Made by a program: the position numbers and the translations under genes
Shown here: in pieces, positions 31,481 to 39,766 of the stretch
How positions within the stretch are numbered: position 1 is the first letter of the stretch
Layout: every line of letters starts with the position of its first letter
Assembly (NCBI RefSeq): GCF_002407205.1
Contig: NZ_CP023548.1
Location: 3,162,001-3,226,000, forward strand
Origin: Rhodobacter sp. CZR27
Lineage (GTDB): Bacteria > Pseudomonadota > Alphaproteobacteria > Rhodobacterales > Rhodobacteraceae
DNA length: 64,000 bases
Reading direction: 5' to 3'
Notes under the pieces: generated by a model
What the model saw: the letters and a program-made list of their open reading frames with translations, nothing else
Database searches by the model: none
Told to the model about the DNA's origin: nothing

Positions 31481-31567
31481 GGTCACCTCGTTCGTTGCCC
31501 GCACTCTAGGCAGGCGCACCACCATGAACAATGCCCTTCGAACGCCGCACCGGCAGAGCTTTGCCGG

Positions 31568-33460
31568 CTATCGCTTCGCGGCCACGGTTTCCGGCGGATG
31601 GTAGCCCTCGACCCACGAGAGGATGACGCGGCGCGCCGCCTGCGCGTCGCCGGTCGCCATCGCGCTGCGCAGCGCCCGCAGCGCCGTCGCCATCTCGAGT
31701 TCGGACAGGCTGTCCTCCTGCGCGCGCAGGATCTTGGAATGCGGCGTGGTCAGCAGGCCCTCGCCGATCAGAAGCTCCTCATGCAGCTTCTCGCCGGGGC
31801 GCAGGCCCGTCACCACGATCTCGATGTCGCCCGAAGGGTTGTGCGCATCGCGCACCGACTTGCCCGCGGCCTCGATCATCTGCACCGCAAGGTCGCGGAT
31901 CTTCACCGGCTTGCCCATGTCCAGCACGAACACGTCGCCCCCCCGGCTTTCGCCCTGATGGGCGAATGAACCGGCAAGCAGGACGAGGCGCGCGGCCTCG
32001 GAGATGGTCATGAAGAAGCGGGTGACGTCCTCGTGGGTCAAGGTCACCGGACCGCCCGCGGCGATCTGCTCCTTGAAGAGCGGGATGACCGAGCCCGAGG
32101 ACCCCAGCACGTTGCCGAACCGCACCATGGAGAAGATCGTGCCGCGCGACCGCTTCGCCAGATCCTGGATCACCAGTTCCGCAAGCCGCTTCGAGGCGCC
32201 CATGACGTTCGTCGGCCGCACCGCCTTGTCCGTCGAGACGAGTATGAAGCGCGCGACGCCCGCCTCGTGTGCGGCGTCGGCCAGCGTGCGGGTGCCGAGC
32301 ACGTTGTTGGCCAGCCCCGCGATCGGGTTCGACTCGACCAGCGGGACATGCTTGTAGGCCGCGGCATGGAACACGATCTCGACATCGTATTCCGTCATCA
32401 CCATCCGGGACATGCGCGCGTCCGTGACCGACCCCAGCACCGGGACGATCTCGACGCCGGTTCCTTCGGCCATGGCGCGCAACTCGCGGTCGATGTTGTA
32501 AAGCGCGATCTCGCTGATCTCGAACATCACGATCCGCTTCGGACGGATCAGCAGGAGCTGGCGGCACAGTTCGGACCCGACCGAGCCGCCGGCACCCGAC
32601 ACCAGCACCGAGCGTCCGACATAGGTGTCGGCACCCTGCGGCAGCGCATCCTCGATCTGCTGGCGGCCAAGGAAGCGGCCGAACGTGAAGGGAGAAAGGT
32701 TGTCCACCAGCTTCTCCTCGCCCACGAGCTGGGCGAAGGAGGGCACGGTATGGACGTCCACGCCGATGACCTGCAGCCGCTGGTCGATCCGCGCCAGACG
32801 GGCCGGCGACTCCGAAGGCATGGCCAGCAGCACGCGGGTCACGTCCCGCTCGCGCACCAGCCGCTCGATCCGGTCCGAGGGATGGACGCGCAGGCCCGCG
32901 ATCACCATGCCCTGCAGGGCGGGATTGTCGTCCACGAAGGCGATGGGCCGGATCGTTCCGCGCGACCGCAGCGCCGCCGCAAGCTGCATTCCGGTGTTCC
33001 CCGCGCCATAGATCAGCACGCGGCAGCCCTTCTGGTCGATCTGGAGAACCCAGAGCAGCGCGTGCAGCATCGCCATCCGCGCCGCCACCGACAGGATGAA
33101 GAACAGCAGGCCGAACAGGATGGCCCCCGCCGCCGGGACGTCGATGCCGGCGACCGTGGCGACAAGCGCCAGACCCATCGTCAGGATCGAGGCGAAGGCG
33201 GCCGTCTTCAGGATGGCCACCGATTCATAGGCGTTCAGCTTGATCCGCGGCATCCCGAGGATCAGCGACACGGCACAGGCAAGCAGAGCGGCCGCCGGTG
33301 GCAGCATCCATTCGAGCCCCGAGCCTGCGCCCGCGCTGCGGATGAACAGGCCCGTGACGAACAGTGCCAGAGGCGCCACACAGACATCCGACAGAAGAAG
33401 GAGTCCGCGCTTCTGGCCCCTCGTCAGACGATCGACGAGCTGGAAAAGGAATTTTCTCAC
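31568..33460 (-). CDS. CapD/WbpM-like membrane-anchored nucleotide-sugar 4,6-dehydratase
   Basis: About 630 residues: four to five N-terminal membrane helices, a CoA-binding-like Rossmann segment (VLIYGAGNTGMQLA), and a C-terminal SDR dehydratase domain with SGAGGSVGSELCRQ, AAAYKHVPLVE and MGASKRLAE. The Met in the M-x3-K position instead of Tyr is typical of the WbpM/PglF/CapD group that makes 4-keto-6-deoxy UDP-GlcNAc for surface polysaccharides. The start is probably GTG 33460 (MRKFLFQLVDRLT); GTG 33514 is an upstream option. It precedes yjbH on the same strand. Confidence 0.9.
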   Translation of the reverse strand: MRKFLFQLVDRLTRGQKRGLLLLSDVCVAPLALFVTGLFIRSAGAGSGLEWMLPPAAALLACAVSLILGMPRIKLNAYESVAILKTAAFASILTMGLALVATVAGIDVPAAGAILFGLLFFILSVAARMAMLHALLWVLQIDQKGCRVLIYGAGNTGMQLAAALRSRGTIRPIAFVDDNPALQGMVIAGLRVHPSDRIERLVRERDVTRVLLAMPSESPARLARIDQRLQVIGVDVHTVPSFAQLVGEEKLVDNLSPFTFGRFLGRQQIEDALPQGADTYVGRSVLVSGAGGSVGSELCRQLLLIRPKRIVMFEISEIALYNIDRELRAMAEGTGVEIVPVLGSVTDARMSRMVMTEYDVEIVFHAAAYKHVPLVESNPIAGLANNVLGTRTLADAAHEAGVARFILVSTDKAVRPTNVMGASKRLAELVIQDLAKRSRGTIFSMVRFGNVLGSSGSVIPLFKEQIAAGGPVTLTHEDVTRFFMTISEAARLVLLAGSFAHQGESRGGDVFVLDMGKPVKIRDLAVQMIEAAGKSVRDAHNPSGDIEIVVTGLRPGEKLHEELLIGEGLLTTPHSKILRAQEDSLSELEMATALRALRSAMATGDAQAARRVILSWVEGYHPPETVAAKR

Positions 33461-33606
33461 GTGGACGCCCTGCCTCTTCGCGGTCTCATTGGATTTCGCC
33501 CGTCCGTCGAACACCTGCCCGACACTTCTCTGCCCGAGAAAAAGCCTGAAATCGAATGCGTCAAACCTAGACGACGCGACGAATCACCACAAGCGCGGGC
33601 CGCGTG

Positions 33607-34248
33607 TCAGGGCTTCGCAGATGCGGAAGATTGCTTATTTCGCAACAGTAGCACCCGCCGAATGGTCTGCTGCATCAGCATCAGGTCCATGCAAAGGCTG
33701 CGTCGGCGCTGGTAGATGAGGTCGAGCCTCGCCTTTCGAGGTATGCAGCGCCGACTGTAGACCGCGTCGGTTTCCTCGGGCGAGCGGCAGCGCGACAGCA
33801 GGCGCTCCTCATGGCGATGGAAATGGAGACTCGCGAGGCCGGTGATGCCGGGGCGGCTTTCAAGGACCCGGGCATAAAGCGCGGGGAACCGTTCGACATA
33901 AAGCCGAAGCGGCGGCCGCGGACCCACGAAGCTCATGTCGCCCTTCAGCACGTTCCAGAGTTGCGGCACCTCGTCGAGCCGGCTGCGGCGCAGAAGGCGG
34001 CCGGTGCGCGTTACCCGGTCCTGCTTGTCGCCCCCCGACACCCCAGCGTTCTGCGCTGCGGGTCGCATGGTGCGAAGCTTCCACAGGTCGAAGGGCTGGC
34101 CCGGCGCCTTCATCCGCTCGGCGACGTAGAACAGCGGGCGACCCTCGACCGCGAGGAGCACCACAAGCAGCACGGCAAAGGGAACGGCCAGCAGAAGCAT
34201 CAGCAGCAGGGCAAGGGTCACATCCAGAACACGCTTCGCGGGACTCAT
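33607..34248 (-). CDS. Undecaprenyl-phosphate sugar-1-phosphate transferase
   Basis: Bacterial sugar transferase (PglC/WcaJ catalytic domain), 213 residues, that starts a surface polysaccharide by loading a sugar phosphate on undecaprenyl phosphate. It has an N-terminal membrane segment (VLDVTLALLLMLLLAVPFAVLL), KLRTM, RRSRLDEVPQLWNVL, KGDMSFVGPRPP and the SRPGITGL motif. This is the small one-domain form. The start is ATG 34248, overlapping the epimerase stop by four bases; ATG 34263 is an alternative. The C-terminal tail is unusually long and Arg/Leu rich. Confidence 0.9.
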   Translation of the reverse strand: MSPAKRVLDVTLALLLMLLLAVPFAVLLVVLLAVEGRPLFYVAERMKAPGQPFDLWKLRTMRPAAQNAGVSGGDKQDRVTRTGRLLRRSRLDEVPQLWNVLKGDMSFVGPRPPLRLYVERFPALYARVLESRPGITGLASLHFHRHEERLLSRCRSPEETDAVYSRRCIPRKARLDLIYQRRRSLCMDLMLMQQTIRRVLLLRNKQSSASAKP

Positions 34249-35072
34249 GACAGGGTTCTCCATTCGGCCACCAGCGTTGCGGGCCGTGCCGCATCGGCCG
34301 GCAACGGGCACAGCGCCTGCAGGCGCTCCAGCCCGAGCGCCACGCGCGGGATTACCCCCTCGCGCCGCGGACCCCAGCGCCAGGCAAGACCCGCGGCGTC
34401 GAGCAGGTCGGCCATGTCCACGGCGGGCGGCGCGCCCAGATTCAGCACCCGCGGAAGCTCCGTGCCCTGCGCCGCCAGCCACACCAGCCGCTCCAGAACG
34501 CGGGCGAGCGTGAGGGGGCCGATGTAGGTGCGGACCGGGCCGCCGCCGCCGGGCACGGGATCGAGGATCACCGGCTGGTCCGGCGGGCGCACCGTGCCCA
34601 GCAGCGCATCCGCCCCCGCGACATTTCCAAGCCGCAGCAGCGTCAGGCCCGGCCGCGCGGTTTCGGCCCAGCCCAGCGCCGCGCGCTCCATCGCGAGCTT
34701 CGCCTGACCGTAGGGATGGTCGGGCGCAGGCCCGTCCGTTTCCAGCAGGTCGCAAGTTCGGGCCGAGCCATAGACCGCGCCGGACGACAGCAGGAAGACA
34801 TGGCGCGCACCGGCGGCTTCGGCGGCATGGCAGCCGGCCAGCCCGAGCGGCACGTTGTCGGAAAGCCGGCCTGTGCGGTCCGTCACCCCGGCCAGGTTCA
34901 GCACCACGTCGGCCCGGCCGCCGGGGAAGGGCTCCACCAGCATGTCCCACGGCACCCCCACGTTGCGACCGTGCCAGAGGGGAACCAGATCCTCCGGCGG
35001 GGTCTCCCAGGCGCGGCGCAGGAAGCGGCCGATCCGCCCGGTCGAGCCCAGGACCAGAAGCCGGGTGGCCAT
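34245..35072 (-). CDS. NAD(P)-dependent sugar epimerase/dehydratase
   Basis: Extended-SDR-like protein of 275 residues with the dinucleotide-binding VLGSTGRIGRFL, the central VVLNLAGVTDRTG, the LLSSGAVYGSA strand and the catalytic YGQAK (Tyr-x3-Lys). The substrate is probably a nucleotide or lipid-linked sugar because it is translationally coupled to the sugar transferase. The start follows the marR stop without a gap (TGA then ATG). Exact reaction not determinable from sequence. Confidence 0.82.
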   Translation of the reverse strand: MATRLLVLGSTGRIGRFLRRAWETPPEDLVPLWHGRNVGVPWDMLVEPFPGGRADVVLNLAGVTDRTGRLSDNVPLGLAGCHAAEAAGARHVFLLSSGAVYGSARTCDLLETDGPAPDHPYGQAKLAMERAALGWAETARPGLTLLRLGNVAGADALLGTVRPPDQPVILDPVPGGGGPVRTYIGPLTLARVLERLVWLAAQGTELPRVLNLGAPPAVDMADLLDAAGLAWRWGPRREGVIPRVALGLERLQALCPLPADAARPATLVAEWRTLS

Positions 35073-35516
35073 TCAGTCCTCCTGCTCGAACCGGGTGCGC
35101 ATCTCGCGCAGCACGGGCAGGACGGAACGGACCCGCTCGGCGCCCAGCGCCTCGACCACCTCGGCGATCAGCGGTGCGATGGCCTCGACGGCGGCATCCC
35201 GGGCCTTCCGCCCGGAGGGGCTGATCGAGACGAACTTGCGCCGGGCGTCATCCCAGTCGGGCCGGATATGGACATGACCAGCCCATTCGAGCTTCGCCAG
35301 CGTGTTGGTCATCGCCCCGCGCGTGACATGGAACGCTCGCGCCAGCTGCGCCGGCGTCCGCTCCTCGGCGGCGCGGGCGAGGTGGTTCAGCACGCCGAAA
35401 TGCGACAGCTCCATCCCCTTCGGCAGCACCTTCGACAGCCGGTTGCGCGCCAGCTGGTCGGCCATGAACAGCTCGCCGAACAGCGCCACCGCGAGTTCCT
35501 CGTTGCGCTCCGCCAT
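35073..35516 (-). CDS. MarR-family transcriptional regulator
   Basis: Winged-helix regulator of 147 residues. The DNA-binding core is visible as TPAQLARAFHVTRGAMTNTLAKLEWAG, followed by the wing HIRPDWDDARRKFVSISPSGRKA. MarR proteins usually sense small phenolic or oxidant ligands. It is locked in a minus-strand run, sharing one base with the amidase gene upstream and abutting the epimerase gene downstream, so its target may be this same operon. No ligand can be inferred. Confidence 0.88.
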   Translation of the reverse strand: MAERNEELAVALFGELFMADQLARNRLSKVLPKGMELSHFGVLNHLARAAEERTPAQLARAFHVTRGAMTNTLAKLEWAGHVHIRPDWDDARRKFVSISPSGRKARDAAVEAIAPLIAEVVEALGAERVRSVLPVLREMRTRFEQED

Positions 35517-36346
35517 CAGGGACCTTCGAAGGGGCGGTCATGGCCCAGCGAGGGCACACGGTGCCGGGCCCGCGCCACCTGCGACAGGTCGAGATCGACC
35601 AGCGTCACGCCCGTCTCGGTTCCGGCATCGGCCAGCACCTCGCCCCAGGGCGCAACGGCAAGGCTGTGGCCGTGGGTGCGGCGCCCCTTGCCATGCACCT
35701 CGGCATGAAAGCCGGTCTGCGCCGGGGCGAGGACGATGCAGCCGGTCTCGATCGCGCGGGCGCGCAGCAGCACTTCCCAATGGGCGGCACCGGTCAGGTG
35801 GTTGAAGGCCGCCGGCACCGTCAGGATCTCGGCCCCTGCCTGCGCGAGGCGGCGGTAGAGATGCGGGAACCGCAGGTCGTAGCACACCGTCATGCCGATC
35901 CGGCCGAAGGGCGTGTCGGCCAGGACGGCCCGCGCACCGGGCCTGTAGGCCGCGGATTCGCGATAGACCTCGGTCTCGGACACGTTCACGTCGAACATGT
36001 GGATCTTGTCGTAGCGCGCCACGATCGCGCCATCCGGCCCGATCAGGAAGCTGCGGTTGGCGAAGCGGCCGTCGCCGTCATGCGTCAGCAGCCCCAGCGA
36101 GCCGACCAGCAGCCACACCCCCGATCGCGCCGCCTGATCGCGCAGGGCTGCCAGGGTGGCATCCTCCTCCTCGTGGCGGAAGATGCGCCGCTGATGCTCG
36201 CGGCTCGAGGACAGGCAGCCCGTGCATTCCGGTGTCAGGACGAAGCCGGCGCCCGCCTCGGCCGCCGCGCGGATGTGGCCGAGCGTGGCGGGCAAGTTGG
36301 CCTCGGGGTCGTCCGTCACCGAAAGCTGCACGAGGGCCGCGCGCAT
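35516..36346 (-). CDS. Carbon-nitrogen hydrolase (NIT2/omega-amidase-like)
   Basis: Nitrilase-superfamily amidase of 276 residues with the full Glu-Lys-Cys triad: Glu40 in LTPECTG, Lys in YDKIHMFDV, and Cys in GMTVCYDLRFPHLY. The NIT1/NIT2 branch hydrolyses deaminated glutathione or omega-amides, so a metabolite-repair role is the best guess. It lies six bases after grxC and shares one base with the marR start, which places it in the comF-grxC-amidase-marR run. Confidence 0.87.
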   Translation of the reverse strand: MRAALVQLSVTDDPEANLPATLGHIRAAAEAGAGFVLTPECTGCLSSSREHQRRIFRHEEEDATLAALRDQAARSGVWLLVGSLGLLTHDGDGRFANRSFLIGPDGAIVARYDKIHMFDVNVSETEVYRESAAYRPGARAVLADTPFGRIGMTVCYDLRFPHLYRRLAQAGAEILTVPAAFNHLTGAAHWEVLLRARAIETGCIVLAPAQTGFHAEVHGKGRRTHGHSLAVAPWGEVLADAGTETGVTLVDLDLSQVARARHRVPSLGHDRPFEGP

Positions 36347-36352
36347 CGTCCC

Positions 36353-36610
36353 TCAGTCCGCCAGCAGCGGATCGAGCTTGCCGGCATCGTCCAGCTCGTG
36401 AAGGTCGTCGCAGCCGCCGACGTGGTGCTCGCCGATGAAGATCTGGGGAACGGTCCGGCGGCCCCCTGCGCGCGCGGTCATCCGGTTGCGCAACGAGGGG
36501 TCGGCACTGACGTCGATCTCGGCGAAGGGGACGCCCTTGCGGCGCAGCAGGGCCTTGGCTGCCTGGCAGTAGCCGCAGGTCGGCGTGGTGTAGATTTCGA
36601 CGGGCTTCAT
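36353..36610 (-). CDS. grxC: Glutaredoxin 3
   Basis: Small thiol-disulfide oxidoreductase, 85 residues, glutathione-linked. The active site is CGYC (Cys12, Cys15) where most GrxC proteins have CPYC. The TVPQIFIGEHHVGGCDDL element provides the cis-Pro and glutathione-binding loop. Cytoplasmic. It follows comF by 34 bases and precedes the amidase by six; a link to glutathione metabolite repair through the amidase is possible but speculative. Confidence 0.93.
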   Translation of the reverse strand: MKPVEIYTTPTCGYCQAAKALLRRKGVPFAEIDVSADPSLRNRMTARAGGRRTVPQIFIGEHHVGGCDDLHELDDAGKLDPLLAD

Positions 36611-36644
36611 GTCTTTCCCTTCCGGTCAGTGCGACTATAGGGAT

Positions 36645-37367
36645 TTAGGCATCCTTCGCAACGCGTGCCAGCACCGCGACAGACACCGTCCCCGCGCCCG
36701 CCGAAAGGCAGGCTTCGGTCGCGGCAGCCAACGTCGCGCCCGAGGTCATCACATCATCGACCAGAAGAACCTCGCGCCCGCGCAGATGCGCCCCTCGCGT
36801 CGGATGGGGCAGGACGGCCCCGGTCATGTTGTCGAAGCGCCCCTCGCGCGTGCGGCCGCCCTGGGTATGGGTATTGCGGGGCCGGACCAGCGCATCGGGA
36901 CAATGATCAAGGCCCGCCTGCCGGGCGAGGGCCTCCGACAGCAGCGCCGACTGGTTGCATCGCCGCTGCACGAGCCGCGTCCAGTGCAGCGGCACCGGCA
37001 CCACCAGCATTCCCGGCGTCAGGATCGGCCGGACCGCCTTCAGGATCCAGCCCGCCGCGGGCGTGGCCAGATCCAGCCGGTCGCCGTGCTTCAGCGCCAG
37101 CACGAGCTTGCGCCCGTTGTCGCGGTAAAGCATCGCCGAGCGGCCATGCGCCCACGGCCGCTCGAGCTGCAGGCAGTCATCGCAATGGACCGGATGACCG
37201 GGATCCTCCCCCGGCAGCGGCGTCCCGCAGAGATCGCAGACAAGGCCCGCGATGAACGGCGTGTCGCGCCAGCACGGGCCGCAAAGGCCGAAGTCCGTCG
37301 TCACCAGCGTGTCGCACAGCAGGCATTGCGGCGGATAAAGCAGGCGGAGCACGGCTTGCAATCCCAT
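36645..37367 (-). CDS. comF: ComF-family phosphoribosyltransferase-like protein
   Basis: ComF/GntX family protein, 240 residues. The N-terminus has a double zinc-ribbon-like cysteine set (CLLCDTL, CGPC, CDLCG, CDDC) and the C-terminus the PRTase signature VLLVDDVMTSGAT. In naturally competent bacteria ComF aids DNA uptake; in others the role is unclear. The start is ATG 37367 with AAGGGGGG four bases before it. It is divergent from the NDUFAF5-like gene across 33 bases and begins the minus-strand run with grxC. Confidence 0.9.
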   Translation of the reverse strand: MGLQAVLRLLYPPQCLLCDTLVTTDFGLCGPCWRDTPFIAGLVCDLCGTPLPGEDPGHPVHCDDCLQLERPWAHGRSAMLYRDNGRKLVLALKHGDRLDLATPAAGWILKAVRPILTPGMLVVPVPLHWTRLVQRRCNQSALLSEALARQAGLDHCPDALVRPRNTHTQGGRTREGRFDNMTGAVLPHPTRGAHLRGREVLLVDDVMTSGATLAAATEACLSAGAGTVSVAVLARVAKDA

Positions 37368-37400
37368 GGGACCCCCCTTACCTGCGGCACCGGAGGCCCC

Positions 37401-38219
37401 ATGACCCCCCTTCTGACCGACCGCACCGCCCTTGCCCGCAACCGTGCCCGCGCCCTGCGCGACCCGGCGCTGTTCCTGCAGGAGGAAGCCGCCGCCGAAG
37501 TCGAGGAGAGACTGAGCGAGGTTAACAGAAGGTTTACGGCACCCGCCGTGGTGACGGCTTTTCCGCAGGTCTGGCAGCCCCGCCTGCCCGGGGCGCGGAT
37601 CGTGCCGGACGACGACGCGCTGGAGCTGGAGCCGGCAGCGCATGATCTCGTGATCCACGCCATGGCGCTGCACTGGGCCAACGATCCGGTGGGCCAGCTT
37701 GTCCAGTGCCGTCGGGCGCTGAGACCGGACGGGCTTTTCCTTGGCCTGCTCCTGGGCGGGCGCACGCTTTCGGAACTGCGGGTGGCACTGGCGGGCGCCG
37801 AGGCCGCCGTGACGGGCGGCCTGTCGCCCCGCGTCCTGCCGATGGCCGAGATCCGCGACCTCGGCGGCCTGCTGCAGCGGGCCGGCTTTGCCCTGCCGGT
37901 CGCGGACTCGCTCATGCGCGAGGTGCGCTATCGCGACACCCTGCACCTGATGCGCGACCTGCGCGCGATGGGCGAAGGCAATGCGCTGGAGGCCCGCCTG
38001 CGCCGTCCGAGCCGTCGCGCGCTGTTCGCCGAGACCGAGGCCCGCTATCCGTCCCGCGCCGGCGACCGCATCTCGGCCACGTTCGAGATCATCTGCCTGA
38101 CCGGCTGGAGCCCGCACGAGAGCCAGCAGAAGCCGCTTCGTCCCGGCTCGGCCGTCCAGAGCCTTGCCGAGGCGCTCGAGGCCGCACGGAAGGATGCCAT
38201 CCCTAAGGGCGATGGTTGA
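37401..38219 (+). CDS. NDUFAF5/BioC-like methyltransferase-fold protein
   Basis: A 272-residue protein related to NDUFAF5, the mitochondrial complex I assembly factor (arginine hydroxylase), which is of SAM methyltransferase fold. Family features are HDLVIHAMALHWANDPVGQL, ALRPDGLFLGLLLGG, LMRDLRAMGEGNA and the C-terminal TGWSPHESQQKPLRPGSA. The usual motif I (DxGxGxG) is not visible; the equivalent place reads TAFPQVWQPRLPGA. GGAGG lies four bases before ATG 37401. It is followed by hemH on the same strand. It is often annotated simply as a methyltransferase. Confidence 0.8.
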   Translation: MTPLLTDRTALARNRARALRDPALFLQEEAAAEVEERLSEVNRRFTAPAVVTAFPQVWQPRLPGARIVPDDDALELEPAAHDLVIHAMALHWANDPVGQLVQCRRALRPDGLFLGLLLGGRTLSELRVALAGAEAAVTGGLSPRVLPMAEIRDLGGLLQRAGFALPVADSLMREVRYRDTLHLMRDLRAMGEGNALEARLRRPSRRALFAETEARYPSRAGDRISATFEIICLTGWSPHESQQKPLRPGSAVQSLAEALEAARKDAIPKGDG

Positions 38220-38270
38220 CCCCGGTCCAGATGCCTATATGTGTCTGACGACCGAAAGTCTGGAAGCGGA

Positions 38271-39389
38271 ATGACGCCGATGTTGCAAGCAACGCCGCTG
38301 GAGGCACGTGCCCTTGGGGCCGAAGAGCCGATCCACCCCGGCGAGGGTCGGCTGGCGCATGCCCCGGCAGACCATCCGGACCTGCCGCAGCCCAAGATCG
38401 GCATCCTGCTGGCCAATCTCGGCACGCCGGACCATTACGACTACTGGTCGATGCGGCGCTACCTGAACGAGTTCCTGTCGGACAAGCGCGTGATCGACTA
38501 TCCGGCGTGGAAGTGGCAGCCCCTGCTGCAGATCCTGATCCTGAGCAAGCGCCCCTTCAGCTCGGGCGCGAACTACAAGCTGATCTGGAACCACGAGAAG
38601 GGCGAAAGCCCGCTGATGACGATCACCCGCGACCAGACGGCAAGGATCGGCGCGGAAATGCGCGCCCGCTTCGGCAACCGCGTGATCGTCGAATTCTGCA
38701 TGCGCTACGGCAACCCCTCGACCGAGCGCCGGGTGCGCGAACTGGTCGAGGCCGGCTGCGAGAAGATCCTGTTCTTCCCGCTCTATCCGCATTACGCCGG
38801 CGCGACCTCGGCCACGGCGAACGACCAGTTCTTCCGCGCCCTGATGAAGGTAAAGCGCCAGCCGGCCGTGCGCACCGTGCCGGAATACTACGAGCATCCG
38901 CTCTACATCGACGCGCTCGCGCAATCGGTGGAACGGGCCTATGCCGCGCTCGACCACAGGCCGGACGTGCTGGTCGCCTCGTATCACGGCATGCCCAAGC
39001 GCTACCTGATGGCGGGCGATCCTTATCACTGCCAGTGCGCCAAGACGTCGCGCCTGCTGCGCGCCCGGCTGGGCTGGGCCGAGGGCTCGATCGACACGAC
39101 CTTCCAGTCGGTCTTCGGCCCCGAGGAGTGGCTGAAGCCCTATACCGTGGAGCATGTGGCGGAACTCGCGAAGGCCGGGAAGAAACGGATCGCGGTCATT
39201 GCCCCCGCGTTCTCAGCCGATTGCATCGAGACGCTGGAAGAGATCAACGGCGAGATCCGCGAGGCCTTCGAGGAAGCGGGCGGCGCGGAATTCACCTACA
39301 TCCCCTGCCTGAACGACGACGAGGCACATATCCGCGCGCTGGCGGCGGTGATCGAAGACAACCTTGCAGGCTGGCTGACCCGGGCATGA
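38271..39389 (+). CDS. hemH: Ferrochelatase
   Basis: Inserts Fe2+ into protoporphyrin IX in the last step of heme synthesis. The 372-residue protein has LLANLGTPDHYDYWSMRRYL near the N-terminus, the catalytic His in SYHGMPKRYLMAGDPYHCQC, and VIAPAFSADCIETLEE with the conserved Glu. ATG 38271 (MTPMLQATPLEARALG) is the likely start; GTG 38241 is possible. The first 50 residues extend beyond the core. A CCTATATGTG element at 38234-38243 resembles an RpoH -10, but no CTTG lies at the right distance. Membrane associated by family knowledge. Confidence 0.96.
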   Translation: MTPMLQATPLEARALGAEEPIHPGEGRLAHAPADHPDLPQPKIGILLANLGTPDHYDYWSMRRYLNEFLSDKRVIDYPAWKWQPLLQILILSKRPFSSGANYKLIWNHEKGESPLMTITRDQTARIGAEMRARFGNRVIVEFCMRYGNPSTERRVRELVEAGCEKILFFPLYPHYAGATSATANDQFFRALMKVKRQPAVRTVPEYYEHPLYIDALAQSVERAYAALDHRPDVLVASYHGMPKRYLMAGDPYHCQCAKTSRLLRARLGWAEGSIDTTFQSVFGPEEWLKPYTVEHVAELAKAGKKRIAVIAPAFSADCIETLEEINGEIREAFEEAGGAEFTYIPCLNDDEAHIRALAAVIEDNLAGWLTRA

Positions 39390-39390
39390 A

Positions 39391-39416
39391 AAAAGGCGGC
39401 GGGCAAGCCCGCCGCC
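39391..39416 (-). terminator. Rho-independent terminator for the 58-residue protein gene
   Basis: GGCGGCGGGC at 39395-39404 pairs perfectly with GCCCGCCGCC at 39407-39416. On the minus strand the stem is followed by TTTTTT (complement of 39389-39394), making it the strongest intrinsic terminator seen here. It abuts the hemH stop and may also reduce read-through from hemH. Confidence 0.88.
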
Positions 39417-39440
39417 CGGGATCCTGCGATCCTGCGCCGA

Positions 39441-39617
39441 TCAGTTCGCGGCGACCGCGGCGACCACGACGAGCAGCATCAGCGGAACCAGGATGCCGCC
39501 CGAGGAAGCGGTTTCCGCTTCCACGACGGCCGGCTCCATGACCGGCTCCGCCATGCCGCCGGCAAAAGCCGACGAAGCCGCGAGCGACAGGGCGGCGGCG
39601 AGAGCGAGTTTCTTCAT
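39441..39617 (-). CDS. 58-residue secreted/membrane micro-protein
   Basis: A tiny protein with a signal peptide (MKKLALAAALSLAASSAFA), a short GGMAEPVMEPAVVEAE spacer and a hydrophobic end (GGILVPLMLLVVVAAVAAN). GGAGG lies about nine bases before ATG 39617 and a strong terminator follows, so it is a real stand-alone gene. It resembles the 80-residue protein at 28323-28565 in signal, Gly-Gly start of the mature part, Val/Glu/Pro spacer and the GILxP hydrophobic block, but lacks the acidic tail. Function unknown. Confidence 0.75.
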   Translation of the reverse strand: MKKLALAAALSLAASSAFAGGMAEPVMEPAVVEAETASSGGILVPLMLLVVVAAVAAN

Positions 39618-39766
39618 GTTTCTTGACCTCCAGTATTCGCATCCGGCCGGATAATCTGAGGCAGCCGGATGACCCCAAGCATGCACCTCGTCAGGCTGAG
39701 TAACCAGCTTGTCCCGGGCAATGCAATCGGAGTGGGCAAAGTTCCCTTAACTGTTGCAGGCTTACG

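Noticed and set aside
33607..34950. Large sugar transferase with a 230-residue N-terminal extension
   Set aside because: The extension is the epimerase gene in another frame; the real enzyme begins at 34248 with its membrane helix.
38234..38243. RpoH-like -10 (CCTATATGTG) upstream of hemH
   Set aside because: No CTTG lies 17-18 bases upstream; the nearest candidate is GTTG at 15 bases, so the match is not convincing.
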